Of a DNA stretch of 60,197 bases, positions 1 through 8,864 are shown one piece after another. Position 1 is the stretch's first letter; every line of letters begins with the position of its first letter. Below the pieces are notes generated by a model, which saw nothing but the letters and a program-made list of their open reading frames with translations, was not told the origin of the DNA and made no database searches. This DNA is from Candidatus Bathyarchaeota archaeon (GTDB lineage Archaea; Thermoproteota; CALKCG01; B24; DRYS01), in contig JAGTQC010000009.1 of assembly GCA_018396535.1 (NCBI GenBank), positions 1 to 60,197 on the forward strand, given 5' to 3'. Both the position numbers and the translations under genes were made by a program.

Positions 1-294
1 CGGCTCTCTAGCGAGTGGACATCTGCTAGTTTGGGGTTCCCAACATTCGCCAATCACCATATTCTCCTTTATATTATTTCTTATACTACTTAATTTTTCA
101 TTAGCTTTTTTTATATCATCTCTAATTCTATTATATTCTAATTTTAAATTATTTATTTCCTCTACTAGCAATCTACATTTTTCATTTAGATCTCTTATCT
201 TATCTCTTAATTCATAGAATATCTGTTCTAGTCTTTTCTTCTCATTTAAAATTCTTCCTAACTCTTCTCTAGCTTCACTTAGCTTCTCATTCAA
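1..294 (-). CDS. Coiled-coil protein, partial (C-terminus beyond the left edge)
   Basis: Reading the minus strand from a TTG at 294-292 gives 98 uninterrupted codons to the window edge. An in-frame TAG lies just upstream, so this TTG is the only plausible start. The first 80 or so residues are a charged heptad-type helix rich in Glu, Lys, Arg and Leu, as in a long coiled coil. The last visible part changes character (CWEP, then a second Cys in SRCPLAREP), which may begin a globular or metal-binding section. It lies 38 bp downstream of the small gene at 333-569 on the same strand, so the two may be co-transcribed. The spacing between an AGG and the TTG is short, so the start is uncertain. I recognise no family, and function is unknown. 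Confidence 0.5.
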   Translation of the reverse strand, partial: MNEKLSEAREELGRILNEKKRLEQIFYELRDKIRDLNEKCRLLVEEINNLKLEYNRIRDDIKKANEKLSSIRNNIKENMVIGECWEPQTSRCPLAREP

Positions 295-332
295 ATCCTA
301 TTCAGCTAGTTATATAAGTAATGCTCCTATAA

Positions 333-569
333 TTAAACGTTAGATAACTCCTCCCACGTAGTCATCGTTATCTCTCCACCACACTTCTCACACTTATATC
401 TTCTCTCAATCAGCATTAACCCTGTTATATTGTTGCGTGATATTACACGCATATTAATCTCAGAGTATGTATGCATACAGAAAACCATCCTTGAATATAT
501 TTCCTCAAGCTCCTCTACGTTTACCCTACCAGACCTATTCATCCTACTAAGCTCGATCCATCTCTCCAT
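333..569 (-). CDS. Small hypothetical protein with a CxxC knuckle
   Basis: This 78-residue ORF starts at an ATG. The N-terminal half looks helical and charged. The C-terminal half carries YKCEKCGGEI at about residues 58-67, a single CxxCGG knuckle of the kind seen in archaeal zinc-ribbon proteins, here without a second Cys pair. A lone pair could bind metal as a dimer. It lies directly upstream of the coiled-coil gene and may form an operon with it. The opposite-strand ORF that overlaps it has no protein-like pattern. I do not recognise the family. A real gene is plausible but not certain. Confidence 0.5.
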   Translation of the reverse strand: MERWIELSRMNRSGRVNVEELEEIYSRMVFCMHTYSEINMRVISRNNITGLMLIERRYKCEKCGGEITMTTWEELSNV

Positions 570-940
570 AGAGACTCACAAAAGCTGGGTGCTTAACTAT
601 AATTTAAATAACTGATACTCGAAAATAGCTGAGTGATAACGCTAAACATCTTTCCTCACGACCTAATTATGATCGAAGTACATGTACTCCCCTCTATGGA
701 TGTATTACTAGCGAATATACCGACGTTTATTACATCGTTAGCTAGAGACTATAGAAACCTATAGGTTACACTTCTCGCTATCCATAGCTATATACAGTTT
801 TAAATAAAAACGTTAGACTCTACTTCTATTCAGAAAGTCTTTGAACGATAGTCTTCCCTTTAAGAAATAGCTAGTTGAATTTTAGCCTTAACCTATGGTA
901 TTCACAGCTTCTCATACTCGTATTATCTTGTATAGGAAAG
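570..940. other. Intergenic stretch, about 370 bp, with one possible small ORF
   Basis: No convincing gene is visible between the minus-strand gene starting at 569 and the TFS promoter. The only protein-like reading is a 31-codon plus-strand ORF at 669-764, starting MIEVHVLPSMDVLL. It has no obvious ribosome binding site and I do not claim it as a gene. No tRNA, CRISPR repeat or strong hairpin was found by eye. Confidence 0.4.
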
Positions 941-950
941 TTTATATCGT
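941..950 (+). promoter_or_regulatory. Putative TATA box for the TFS-like gene
   Basis: The sequence TTTATATCGT lies about 35-42 bp upstream of the ATG at 983. With the usual archaeal TATA-to-start distance of about 25-30 bp, transcription would begin close to that ATG, giving a leaderless or nearly leaderless message. This supports the 983 start over the in-frame ATG at 962. Confidence 0.4.
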
Positions 951-982
951 TATGAATAAGCATGTTTTGCTTACATGTCGAC

Positions 983-1318
983 ATGAGGTTCTGTCCTATC
1001 TGCGGGTCGAGAGTTAAGAGTGAGAAAAAGGGTTCCTCCACGATATTCATCTGCCTCAAATGTGGTCATACATATGTAGGTAGCGGAGATACTGTTAGAA
1101 GCGAAAACCGTATTCAAGTTAAGGAGAGAGAAGCCATATCTATAGTTGAGAGTAGCGTGGATACATATAAGCCGCTGCCTACAACTATCATCGAATGTCC
1201 TAAATGCGGTTATATGAGGGCCTATTGCTGGATATCCCAAACAGAAGATATAGATAGGGATGCAACTAAATTTTTTAGATGCGTTAGATGCGGCTATGTA
1301 TGGAGAGAGTACACCTAG
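983..1318 (+). CDS. tfs: Transcript cleavage factor TFS-like (TFIIS family)
   Basis: This 111-residue protein has two zinc ribbons. The N-terminal one is CPICG with a distal CLKCG. The C-terminal one is CPKCG with a distal CVRCG, ending in the family-typical WREYT. TFS enters the RNA polymerase funnel and stimulates cleavage of backtracked RNA through an acidic Asp-Glu pair in the C-terminal ribbon loop. Here the loop reads QTEDIDRDATKFF, so the position of the canonical DE pair is Asp-Arg. Acidic residues flank it on both sides. It may therefore be a divergent paralogue rather than the main factor. I chose the ATG at 983 because the N-terminal ribbon begins there and the TATA spacing fits. 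Its stop overlaps that of the convergent VWA gene by 4 bp. Confidence 0.85.
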   Translation: MRFCPICGSRVKSEKKGSSTIFICLKCGHTYVGSGDTVRSENRIQVKEREAISIVESSVDTYKPLPTTIIECPKCGYMRAYCWISQTEDIDRDATKFFRCVRCGYVWREYT

Positions 1319-3039
1319 TATACGTACTGCGGATGAAATGTATATCTTAAGACCATCTTAGATAGATCGCTATTCGGATCGTAAACTTTATGCATGATCA
1401 CCCTGTTTATCCTAGATAACCTCCTTATATTGTCAGGGTAATATCCACCTTGCTGGATATGGAATATTGCTATCTGATGCTCATACTCAGCTATCCTTTC
1501 AAGATCTCTATACGCTTCATCTATGTTCTGGAATCCACCATCAGTTACTATGATAATAAAACATCTATTCCTCGCTTCATCTGTGAATCTTCTGATACTA
1601 TGTGTGGGTAGTATAGTCAATTCCCCTTGATGATAAGATAGTAGGATCTCCTTCAACTCCTCTTCGTCGTTCCAACCTGCTTCGAAATATCTAGATGAGA
1701 AGTTCACTACAGAAACTTTCCCTCCCATTCTAACAGCATTAACGTAAGCTATGAAACCAGCTATCGAAGCCGGATCATAAGCTGACATCATACTACTACT
1801 CGTATCCAATACTATAATCACATAGGGCGAGATACCCTCCTTAGGTATAGCTCCACATCGCAGCTCTGTCTGAACCCATTTAGTAGTATTTACCTCTAAT
1901 CTAAGCTTACCCTCCTCTACACTAGCTTCGATATCTAAATCCTCTATTTCATCTTCTATAGACCACTCTATGGGGTATGTATCATCTCTAATACTCATAC
2001 CTCTCTCACCCATATGCATCGAATACTCTAATATAGATGCTAACGCTCTAGCTTTATACCAGTATCTAAGCCATAATGCCTCCTCAAACTTATCCTTCTT
2101 AAATTTCTTCGAAAGCTTACTATACCTAGTCGGTATCCTTGGTTCTCTACCTCTACTCACCATACCAACCCTCTTCATATCCTGTTCTAATCGTTTACTA
2201 AATACATCCACCTGTTTCTCATTGCCAGTTAACCTAGGTTTTATCCATTCTTCATACAAAGCTTTAGCCTCAACCCTATCTCTAGCTTTACCTAAAGTCT
2301 CCTCGGCTATTCTATCCACTCCTCTATCTCCTAAATCCTCTCTCAACATAAGCGGCATCTGCTTCATCTTCTTAACAACCCTTTTACTATATGCTCCTCC
2401 TCTATACCATCCAAGCCTATACAGTATCGCCGCTATATCCCTAACTTTCGCTATCCAAGTTTTAGGTTGGACTATTATACCAGCTATCATTCCTCCATAT
2501 ACTTCTAAGTCCTTCGACATCTTCCTTCCTCTAATCTTTGGATGGAAGAATCTGTATACCGAATAGTATATGTCTAGAGGGGGTTTAAGATTATCAGCCG
2601 ATAAATCTACCAATACGTGATAGGGCTCTTCTCCAAACCTAGCAGGAAGATATATACAATCTACTTGTGCATCACAGAATAATGTTAATGCTAGCTTTGC
2701 TATTATTCGGTCAGGAACTACTTCGAAAGCTGATCTATATAATAGATTAGCAGTAGCTATATCGTATGGACAATAATGTGCATGAGAAAGTGTATGTCTA
2801 TAGTACCAGAGAAGGTAGAGTTGAGGATTATCAGCTTTAAGAGCATGATCTACAGGTATACCTATAAACCCTTTTATAGAATTAAACCCACCCATCCAGC
2901 TTCTACTAACAGTTCTTAGAAAGCTGCATGGAGGCTTGAATAATTCTTGAAAAGCTTGCGTATAAGCATCGATAGCATCTTTAAGTAGACCTTCTAGCTT
3001 CTCTACCTTGTATCCTTCAGTATGCCCTCCATGCCCCAT
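1315..3039 (-). CDS. VWA-domain protein, partner of a MoxR-type ATPase
   Basis: This 574-residue protein has a C-terminal von Willebrand factor A domain. The metal-binding MIDAS motif DTSSSM lies at about residues 411-416, followed by a Thr and an IVTDGG element near residue 500. The roughly 390 N-terminal residues are helical and charged and match no domain I can name. There is no signal peptide, so it is probably cytosolic. The gene overlaps the upstream AAA+ gene by 37 bp, indicating translational coupling. MoxR/VWA pairs act as chaperone-like machines that insert metals or remodel protein complexes. The client here is unknown, because the neighbours (a small membrane protein and threonine genes) do not name it. 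Confidence 0.8.
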   Translation of the reverse strand: MGHGGHTEGYKVEKLEGLLKDAIDAYTQAFQELFKPPCSFLRTVSRSWMGGFNSIKGFIGIPVDHALKADNPQLYLLWYYRHTLSHAHYCPYDIATANLLYRSAFEVVPDRIIAKLALTLFCDAQVDCIYLPARFGEEPYHVLVDLSADNLKPPLDIYYSVYRFFHPKIRGRKMSKDLEVYGGMIAGIIVQPKTWIAKVRDIAAILYRLGWYRGGAYSKRVVKKMKQMPLMLREDLGDRGVDRIAEETLGKARDRVEAKALYEEWIKPRLTGNEKQVDVFSKRLEQDMKRVGMVSRGREPRIPTRYSKLSKKFKKDKFEEALWLRYWYKARALASILEYSMHMGERGMSIRDDTYPIEWSIEDEIEDLDIEASVEEGKLRLEVNTTKWVQTELRCGAIPKEGISPYVIIVLDTSSSMMSAYDPASIAGFIAYVNAVRMGGKVSVVNFSSRYFEAGWNDEEELKEILLSYHQGELTILPTHSIRRFTDEARNRCFIIIVTDGGFQNIDEAYRDLERIAEYEHQIAIFHIQQGGYYPDNIRRLSRINRVIMHKVYDPNSDLSKMVLRYTFHPQYVY

Positions 3040-4181
3040 TTCTCTTCCAGCCTCCTAAGCTCTTCTGCGAACACAGGATCCTCTAGAGATAGTTCCTTAG
3101 CATAACTGTAAAGTTTCTGATCGAATTTCTCTGATAACTTAAGTAGTATCAACCAGTGTCCTCTAGCTTCTCTATCCTTAACCTTCTCCCTTTCCTTAGA
3201 AAGGATCTCAGCCCAGCTACCAAGTATATTTCTAGAATCTGTTAGTGAAGCTCTATGAATTAAGGTCCATGGTACAAGCTCCCATAGCGAATCATCTGTT
3301 AACTCTCCATCAAGCCATAACTTAGCTTTAGCTAGCTCTGTAAGAGATATCACGCTCCTCTCGCTTGGCGGCTCCTTTATTTTACTACAAGTTTCTTTAA
3401 CAAAGTGGCATCCGCTACATAAAGCTGGAGGCTTAACATCTGTGAATTCCTTATCCCTTATACATGCTTGGAGATCTCTCACAATCATGTTTATCATACC
3501 TAAAGTCTCTATGTCAAGCTCTATTTCGGAAACTTCTCTACGTATCTCATCTAACTCGTTTACATCCAGTATCTGAGGCATACTCTCTACTAAACTGCCT
3601 TTAAACTTCTTCAAAGCTTCTTCTAGCTTAAACTTCTCACTTAAGCTTAAAGTTCTTAGTAATATACATATATCGAACCTGTCATAGAATGGTGGTGGAT
3701 GAATGAATGTACCTACATCATTCGGATTTTCGTTAGCTATAAGTATATAGTCGCCTACCCTTAGTCTCTTACCGTAAGACCATACTTCACCAAACTGCAT
3801 GAGGTGATATATTCCAGCTGTAGTATAGGGGTTTAATCTATTAACCTCATCTAAACCTTTACCTCTACTTTTCACGAATTCAGACCATACGATCCTCTCA
3901 ACTCCCTCCCTCTCGAGCGAAGGTATGTGAAGTCTACCTATAACCTCTCCTCTCCTAACCTCAGATGCACCTGATACAACTATGAAATCATCTCCACATA
4001 AGCCTCTAAGAAGTAGCAGCATTAACGTCGATTTCCCCGCTCCTCTAGGAGCTCTTATGAGGGTAGCACTTCTACGATGTAGTTGATTGAGTACAGCGAC
4101 TTCTACAGCCTTCTCGTTACCTATAAACCTAGCTTTTATCTCTGATATAAGCGTTCTAACTTTTACTTTCAGGTCACTCAT
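3003..4181 (-). CDS. MoxR-type AAA+ ATPase with a four-Cys insert
   Basis: This is a 392-residue AAA+ ATPase. Walker A is APRGAGKS (residues 44-51). Walker B is degenerate, GLDEVNR (109-115), keeping Asp111 and Glu112. The sensor region is LIANENPND (147-155). This matches MoxR-family ATPases, which work with VWA proteins, and a VWA gene follows with an overlap. An unusual element follows the ATPase core: Cys240, then Cys255, Cys258 and Cys265, spaced C-x14-C-x2-C-x6-C. That spacing could hold an Fe-S cluster or zinc. The start lies 1 bp after the stop of the small membrane-protein gene, so three genes form one operon. The physiological client is unknown. Confidence 0.82.
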   Translation of the reverse strand: MSDLKVKVRTLISEIKARFIGNEKAVEVAVLNQLHRRSATLIRAPRGAGKSTLMLLLLRGLCGDDFIVVSGASEVRRGEVIGRLHIPSLEREGVERIVWSEFVKSRGKGLDEVNRLNPYTTAGIYHLMQFGEVWSYGKRLRVGDYILIANENPNDVGTFIHPPPFYDRFDICILLRTLSLSEKFKLEEALKKFKGSLVESMPQILDVNELDEIRREVSEIELDIETLGMINMIVRDLQACIRDKEFTDVKPPALCSGCHFVKETCSKIKEPPSERSVISLTELAKAKLWLDGELTDDSLWELVPWTLIHRASLTDSRNILGSWAEILSKEREKVKDREARGHWLILLKLSEKFDQKLYSYAKELSLEDPVFAEELRRLEEKWGMEGILKDTR

Positions 4182-4182
4182 A

Positions 4183-4467
4183 CTACCACAACCCTAAAAG
4201 TTTAGTTAGGAATAACCCTGACAGTATAGCTACGATCACCATCAGTAGTTTGATATAGAATCTAAGCCTATCTACCGTGGATGTTAATAATTCTATCTCC
4301 CTTCTCAGCATGTAGGCTTCAGAAGATGATATCAGAAACCTATTGTAAGACCTACCCATATAGAATTCTGGGAGCGATATTCTTTCAGCTTCCATAGAGA
4401 CTGGTTGTATAAACCCCTTATACTTCCTAGCCTTAATCTCCATATATTTTCTGAATAGCTCTTCCAT
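4183..4467 (-). CDS. Small single-pass membrane protein in the MoxR/VWA operon
   Basis: This 94-residue protein has a soluble, charged N-terminal part of about 70 residues and one hydrophobic C-terminal segment (about 71-91, LLMVIVAILSGLFL). It should be tail-anchored with the bulk in the cytosol. It is the first gene of the operon with the AAA+ and VWA genes, with a 1-bp gap to the AAA+ start. It may tether the AAA+/VWA machine to the membrane, which is inference from position only. I recognise no family. Confidence 0.6.
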   Translation of the reverse strand: MEELFRKYMEIKARKYKGFIQPVSMEAERISLPEFYMGRSYNRFLISSSEAYMLRREIELLTSTVDRLRFYIKLLMVIVAILSGLFLTKLLGLW

Positions 4468-4523
4468 TTGGTTTAAATAAAACTAGGAGCTACAATTTTA
4501 ATTTTTCCTAGTAGAGTCAGAAG

Positions 4524-5558
4524 CTAGGTAGCCATGCTTCTAGATCTAAGCCTAGCTTTAAGCTCTATAAGATCCTTTAGTATAGCATGAGCTGTTTCGA
4601 CCCCACCCGCTCCCTTACCGACGACTGTTATACTTCCTAGATCTTCTACATGAAAGGTTAACGCATTAAGATTACCGGGGACGGCTAACGGGCTACTCCT
4701 AGGAATTTCGATAGGAATCACGGTAGCTTTACCCATGCTATCTACAGATCCTATAAGTTTAATCGTAGACCCTCTTCTAAGAGCTTCAGCTAGATCTTTC
4801 TCTGTCACATCTCTTATACCCCTAACATATACATCCCTTAACGTTATCCTAATACCTAGTATATGCACGGCTAGTATAACTATCTTACAAGCTGTATCCC
4901 ACCCATCTATATCCATAGATGGATCTGCTTCAGCATAACCGAGTCTTTGCGCCTTCTTTAAAGCTTCCTCGAAGGATAACCCCCCCTCCATCGAGGATAG
5001 TATATAGTTGCATGTGCCATTTAGCACCCCTTCTAAACCTAAGATAAGATCACCAATTAAACACTTCTCAGCGAATCTTATGAAAGGTGTACCTCCACCT
5101 ACTGTTCCACTAAACATTATCTCCCTTCCTGTATAGCGTGCTAGCTCCAGTAAGCTAGGCATAGCTAAAGCTAATGGACCCTTATTAGCCGTAATTACGT
5201 GTAAACCAGCTTTCAAAGCTTCTCTTATATGAGTCAAACCTGGTTCTCCGTCAACTATATTCGTAGGTGTAACTTCTATCAATATATCAGCATCAGCGAG
5301 TCTATCTGATATAATCTCTATAGCTTTAACACCTATCTTACCGCAATCAGGGTAGAATCCTACACTCCCCTTTTTCTGCTTAACCTCCTCTAATTTAGAG
5401 TAATCCAATCCCCTAGGATTTATAGCTACACCACTACTATCTGCGACAGCGACAAGCTTTGGATATAATCCAATCCTCTCTAGATAAGATCTCCTAACCT
5501 CTATGAGTCTAGCCACAGCTCTACCTACATTACCATAACCAAATAGAACTATCTTCAT
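4524..5558 (-). CDS. hom: Homoserine dehydrogenase
   Basis: This enzyme reduces aspartate semialdehyde to homoserine with NAD(P)H, in the threonine/methionine branch of the aspartate pathway. The protein has 344 residues. The nucleotide-binding loop GYGNVG is at 7-12, TANKGP with Lys126 follows, then GTVGGGTPF (151-159), NGTCNYIL (180-187), and the substrate-site segment AEADPSMDIDG ending in DTACK with Lys225. There is no C-terminal ACT domain, so no built-in feedback module is visible. I placed the start at 5558, where ATGA overlaps the stop of threonine synthase. An upstream in-frame extension would run through the thrC coding region and adds a non-homologous Arg/Ser-rich tail. It forms an operon with thrB and thrC. 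Confidence 0.95.
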   Translation of the reverse strand: MKIVLFGYGNVGRAVARLIEVRRSYLERIGLYPKLVAVADSSGVAINPRGLDYSKLEEVKQKKGSVGFYPDCGKIGVKAIEIISDRLADADILIEVTPTNIVDGEPGLTHIREALKAGLHVITANKGPLALAMPSLLELARYTGREIMFSGTVGGGTPFIRFAEKCLIGDLILGLEGVLNGTCNYILSSMEGGLSFEEALKKAQRLGYAEADPSMDIDGWDTACKIVILAVHILGIRITLRDVYVRGIRDVTEKDLAEALRRGSTIKLIGSVDSMGKATVIPIEIPRSSPLAVPGNLNALTFHVEDLGSITVVGKGAGGVETAHAILKDLIELKARLRSRSMAT

Positions 5559-6790
5559 GAAACTAGTATCCTCCTTAAACTCTCTAGATCTGGATCTACT
5601 TCTATAGGCATTTCGCAGAGTTTTAGAACGATTTCCGGATCCTTCAATCCGTGACCGGTAGCTATACATACCGTTAACTCATCTCTATCTATAACACCAT
5701 CATCAACTAACCTCCTTAAACCAGCTATAGAAGCTGCACTAGCAGGCTCTACGAATATCCCCTCTCTTCTAGCGATAAGCTTTTGAGCATCAAGTATCTC
5801 TTCATCAGATACATCGATCATAGAACCTTTAGATTCAGATACGGCTTTAAGCGCCTTCTTCCAACTAATAGGATTCCCTATCCTTATAGCAGTAGCTATC
5901 GTCTCAGGGTTTTCGATAGGCTCTAAATCTTGTCTATCAGATCTATATGCCTTCACAAGTGGATTAGCATTCTTAGCTTGCACTCCATGCATTCTAGGCA
6001 TCTTTTCAGCTAATCCCAATATTCTTAATTCGCTAAATCCTTTCCAATAGGCTGATATATTTCCTGCGTTACCCACCGGTATAACTACGTTATCTGGGTT
6101 TAAGCCTAGTTGATCATGCAATTCTAAAGCAGCTGTCTTCTGCCCTTCTACCCTAAAGGGATTTATGCTATTGAGAAGGTATATCCTTCTCTCCTCTAAG
6201 CAGAGTTGTATAGCTGTTTTTAAAGCTAAATCAAAATTACTCTTTACAGCTAAAACTTTAGCTCCATAGATCATAGCTTGTGATAGTTTACCTAATGCAA
6301 CTTTACCAGCAGGTATCAATACATAGCAGATCAAACCAGCTCTAGCTGAATATGCAGATAGACTCGCAGCAGTATTTCCAGTTGAAGCACATAATGTCGC
6401 TTTAAAATCAAGCTCTAAAGCTTTCGAAACACCTACAGTCATGCCTCGATCTTTGAAACTTCCTGTAGGATTATCGCCTTCGCATTTGACGTAAAGATTC
6501 TTAACCCCTATAGTCTCAGCTAATCTGTAACATCTCAGCAATCTTGTACCGCCTTCATTCATGCTTACTATCTTCTTATCATCGAATATGGGTATAAGCT
6601 CCCTGTAACGCCAGACATTCAGAGGACGCTTACGCCATAAATCTAGGTTTACTATACTGTTCAACTCATTTACATCTAAGTATACTTCAAGTAACCCGCT
6701 ACACCTATTACATATATACACGATCTCATTTATACCATATATCTGACCGCAATCTATACATCTAATGCTGAATAGTTCATTTAACCTCAT
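5555..6790 (-). CDS. thrC: Threonine synthase
   Basis: This PLP enzyme converts O-phosphohomoserine to threonine. The protein has 411 residues. An N-terminal zinc-ribbon-like element has Cys11, Cys14, Cys27 and Cys30. The Schiff-base lysine sits in TGSFKDRGM (Lys113). STGNTAAS follows, and the phosphate-binding segment PVGNAGNISAY lies further on. This arrangement is the bacterial/archaeal fold-type II threonine synthase. Its start overlaps the end of thrB by 14 bp and its stop overlaps hom by 4 bp, so the order of transcription is thrB, thrC, hom. Confidence 0.95.
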   Translation of the reverse strand: MRLNELFSIRCIDCGQIYGINEIVYICNRCSGLLEVYLDVNELNSIVNLDLWRKRPLNVWRYRELIPIFDDKKIVSMNEGGTRLLRCYRLAETIGVKNLYVKCEGDNPTGSFKDRGMTVGVSKALELDFKATLCASTGNTAASLSAYSARAGLICYVLIPAGKVALGKLSQAMIYGAKVLAVKSNFDLALKTAIQLCLEERRIYLLNSINPFRVEGQKTAALELHDQLGLNPDNVVIPVGNAGNISAYWKGFSELRILGLAEKMPRMHGVQAKNANPLVKAYRSDRQDLEPIENPETIATAIRIGNPISWKKALKAVSESKGSMIDVSDEEILDAQKLIARREGIFVEPASAASIAGLRRLVDDGVIDRDELTVCIATGHGLKDPEIVLKLCEMPIEVDPDLESLRRILVS

Positions 6791-7703
6791 GAACGCCTCT
6801 ACCTACTTTTGTAGTATACAATTTACAGTCTATACCTTTCTCTTCAAAAATCTTCTTGAAGGAATCAGCTATAGTTTTTAAATCTTCTAGATATGTTATA
6901 ACTATATATGCTGGTCCTGCTCCACTTAAGGCTACGCCTATTCCAAGCTTATCAGCTAATGTACGAACTTCATCATAAAGTTTTGTAAATCCATGCAAAG
7001 CTCTGATACGCTCGACGCACTCATCCCTCATTCCATCCTTAAGTAGATCTATACGTCCTAAAACTAAGCCTAATGCTGTTAGACTTCCATATCCTACGTT
7101 ACGATATGCAGATGTTAGATCTATAGTAGGTGGTAAAATCTTTCGTGCTTCATATGTAGATGCCTTGCTTATACTATTAGGTAGTACGATCGCTACGCCT
7201 AGTTTATCACTAGGTTGGAATGAGTAGATCTTCGGAGGATTACCAGTTACTATAGTGAATCCTCCGCATATAGCAGGTGCGACGTTATCTAGATGTGGTA
7301 CTCCGGCAGATACTATTTCACCTAAAGAAGCATACCTTATAAGCTCATCCCTAGGTAAATCGAGAGAATATAGCTTATCTATTGCATAAGCTACGGCTGC
7401 AGCCGTAGCAGCAGATGAGCCTAAACCTGATCTTGGAGGTATACCTTTCACTATCCTTATTCTAATAGCTTCTTTTATTTCAAAATCTTCCATCATCTTC
7501 AAAGCAACATATCCACCCGTATTTTCCCTAGGATCCAGAGGTACTCGATAGCCATCAACAGATATTTCTACCTCACTCTTAGTCTTAGCTTCTATTGAAA
7601 CTTCTACTATATCATATGGATCTTCTAGAGCTAGACCGAAGCAGTCGAATCCCGCTCCAAGGTTAGCTGATGATGCCGGGGCTCTAACCCTTATAGATTT
7701 CAT
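6777..7703 (-). CDS. thrB: Homoserine kinase
   Basis: This GHMP-family kinase phosphorylates homoserine on O using ATP. The protein has 308 residues. The N-terminal APASSANLGAGFDCFGLAL segment (about 8-26) is characteristic of the family. The ATP-binding loop GIPPRSGLGSSAATAAA spans 87-103, and the C-terminal ALSGAGPAYIV motif is present. It is first in the thrB-thrC-hom operon. No regulatory leader is evident in the 69-bp gap before hypD's end, so the promoter must lie immediately upstream of 7703. Confidence 0.94.
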   Translation of the reverse strand: MKSIRVRAPASSANLGAGFDCFGLALEDPYDIVEVSIEAKTKSEVEISVDGYRVPLDPRENTGGYVALKMMEDFEIKEAIRIRIVKGIPPRSGLGSSAATAAAVAYAIDKLYSLDLPRDELIRYASLGEIVSAGVPHLDNVAPAICGGFTIVTGNPPKIYSFQPSDKLGVAIVLPNSISKASTYEARKILPPTIDLTSAYRNVGYGSLTALGLVLGRIDLLKDGMRDECVERIRALHGFTKLYDEVRTLADKLGIGVALSGAGPAYIVITYLEDLKTIADSFKKIFEEKGIDCKLYTTKVGRGVHEVK

Positions 7704-7772
7704 ACAGGTTCACTCCAAATTACTATTCAGACTCCCTACTCTCTATGATTTAACATTTTATCATCTCAGTAC

Positions 7773-8864
7773 CTATACCCTTCTATGCTTATACTCTATA
7801 TAACATGCCCCTTCTACTGATACCATACATGGACCTATAGGGTTTAATGGTGTACAGGTAATAGAGAATAACGGGCATTCCCTAGGTTTCGCTAGACCTC
7901 TAAGAACCTCCGAACATCGACAACCCTTGGGTTCGCTATATTCTTCGAGTAGTTTTAATTCATCTTGGAAGACTAATCTAGCATCCCGATCTTCATATTT
8001 TCGTTTAAGACGCATACCTGAATTCTCTACTCTAGATAATCCTCTCCATTCAAGATCGGTATATTCAAAAACTTCTTCGATAAGCTTTAAAGCTCTAGGG
8101 TTTCCCTCCCTCCTTACAGCTCTACTATATTCATTCTCAACTTTTGCCTCTCCTCTTTTAACTTGTCTAGCAAGCATATATACGGATACTAATACATCCA
8201 AGGGCTCGAACCCCGATATTACGTGCGGAATCGGGAATCTAGATACAATTCTCTCATATGGTTCTAAACCTATTATCGTGCTCACATGTCCAGGATCTAT
8301 AAATCCATCTATCTTAACTTCACCTAGAGAGAGTAACGCTTCGATAGCTGGAGGTATACGTCTATGACAGTTTAAGATATAGAAATTTCTAGGCGGATCA
8401 GATAATATCGTATATGCTGTAGATGGAGCAGTTGTTTCAAAACCTACCGCTAAGAATACTACATCCCTATTAGGATTCATTTTAGCTATCTCGACTGCAT
8501 CATCAATACTATAAACTATACGTATATCCGCCCCATCTCCTCTAAGCGTAAGTAAGCTCCTTCCCCTAATTCTAACCCTAGCTGCATCGCCATATGTAGT
8601 TATGATCTTCCCCCTCGCTGCTAACACCATAGCTTCCATATATTCTCTAGATGTTGTAACACATATCGGGCATCCTGGACCTGCTACAAGCTCTATACCA
8701 TATGGCTCAAGCAACGTATCCAGACTATACCTTACTATGGTATCTTGATGTGTACCGCATACATTCATAAACTTAGCCTTAATGTTGAGATCCTTAATCT
8801 TTTCAAGGATCTTATTAGCCGTGGATTTATCCCTAAACCTAAACATAGCTAGACTTCGATACAT
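7773..8864 (-). CDS. hypD: [NiFe]-hydrogenase maturation protein HypD
   Basis: HypD is the Fe-S scaffold that works with HypC to assemble the Fe(CN)2CO group of [NiFe] hydrogenases. The protein has 363 residues. Conserved elements visible are FMNVCGTHQ (Cys36), GPGCPICVT (Cys65, Cys68) and AVGFETTAPSTA. The C-terminal cysteine-rich part (CRCSEVL through GPCMVSVEGAC) holds the [4Fe-4S] cluster. The listed start overlaps hypA by 16 bp. An in-frame ATG at 8846, just past the hypA stop, is an equally good start, because family members keep a variable number of residues before the FRD segment. It is the last gene of hypC-hypB-hypA-hypD. Confidence 0.95.
   Translation of the reverse strand: MYRSLAMFRFRDKSTANKILEKIKDLNIKAKFMNVCGTHQDTIVRYSLDTLLEPYGIELVAGPGCPICVTTSREYMEAMVLAARGKIITTYGDAARVRIRGRSLLTLRGDGADIRIVYSIDDAVEIAKMNPNRDVVFLAVGFETTAPSTAYTILSDPPRNFYILNCHRRIPPAIEALLSLGEVKIDGFIDPGHVSTIIGLEPYERIVSRFPIPHVISGFEPLDVLVSVYMLARQVKRGEAKVENEYSRAVRREGNPRALKLIEEVFEYTDLEWRGLSRVENSGMRLKRKYEDRDARLVFQDELKLLEEYSEPKGCRCSEVLRGLAKPRECPLFSITCTPLNPIGPCMVSVEGACYIEYKHRRV

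Noticed and set aside
1970..2566. 198-codon hydrophobic plus-strand ORF
   Set aside because: It lies antisense within the VWA protein gene. Its apparent hydrophobicity is a by-product of the complementary strand of charged codons.
5559..5669. N-terminal extension of homoserine dehydrogenase
   Set aside because: It lies wholly inside thrC in another frame and is an Arg/Ser-rich non-native sequence. The ATGA overlap at 5558 is the better start.
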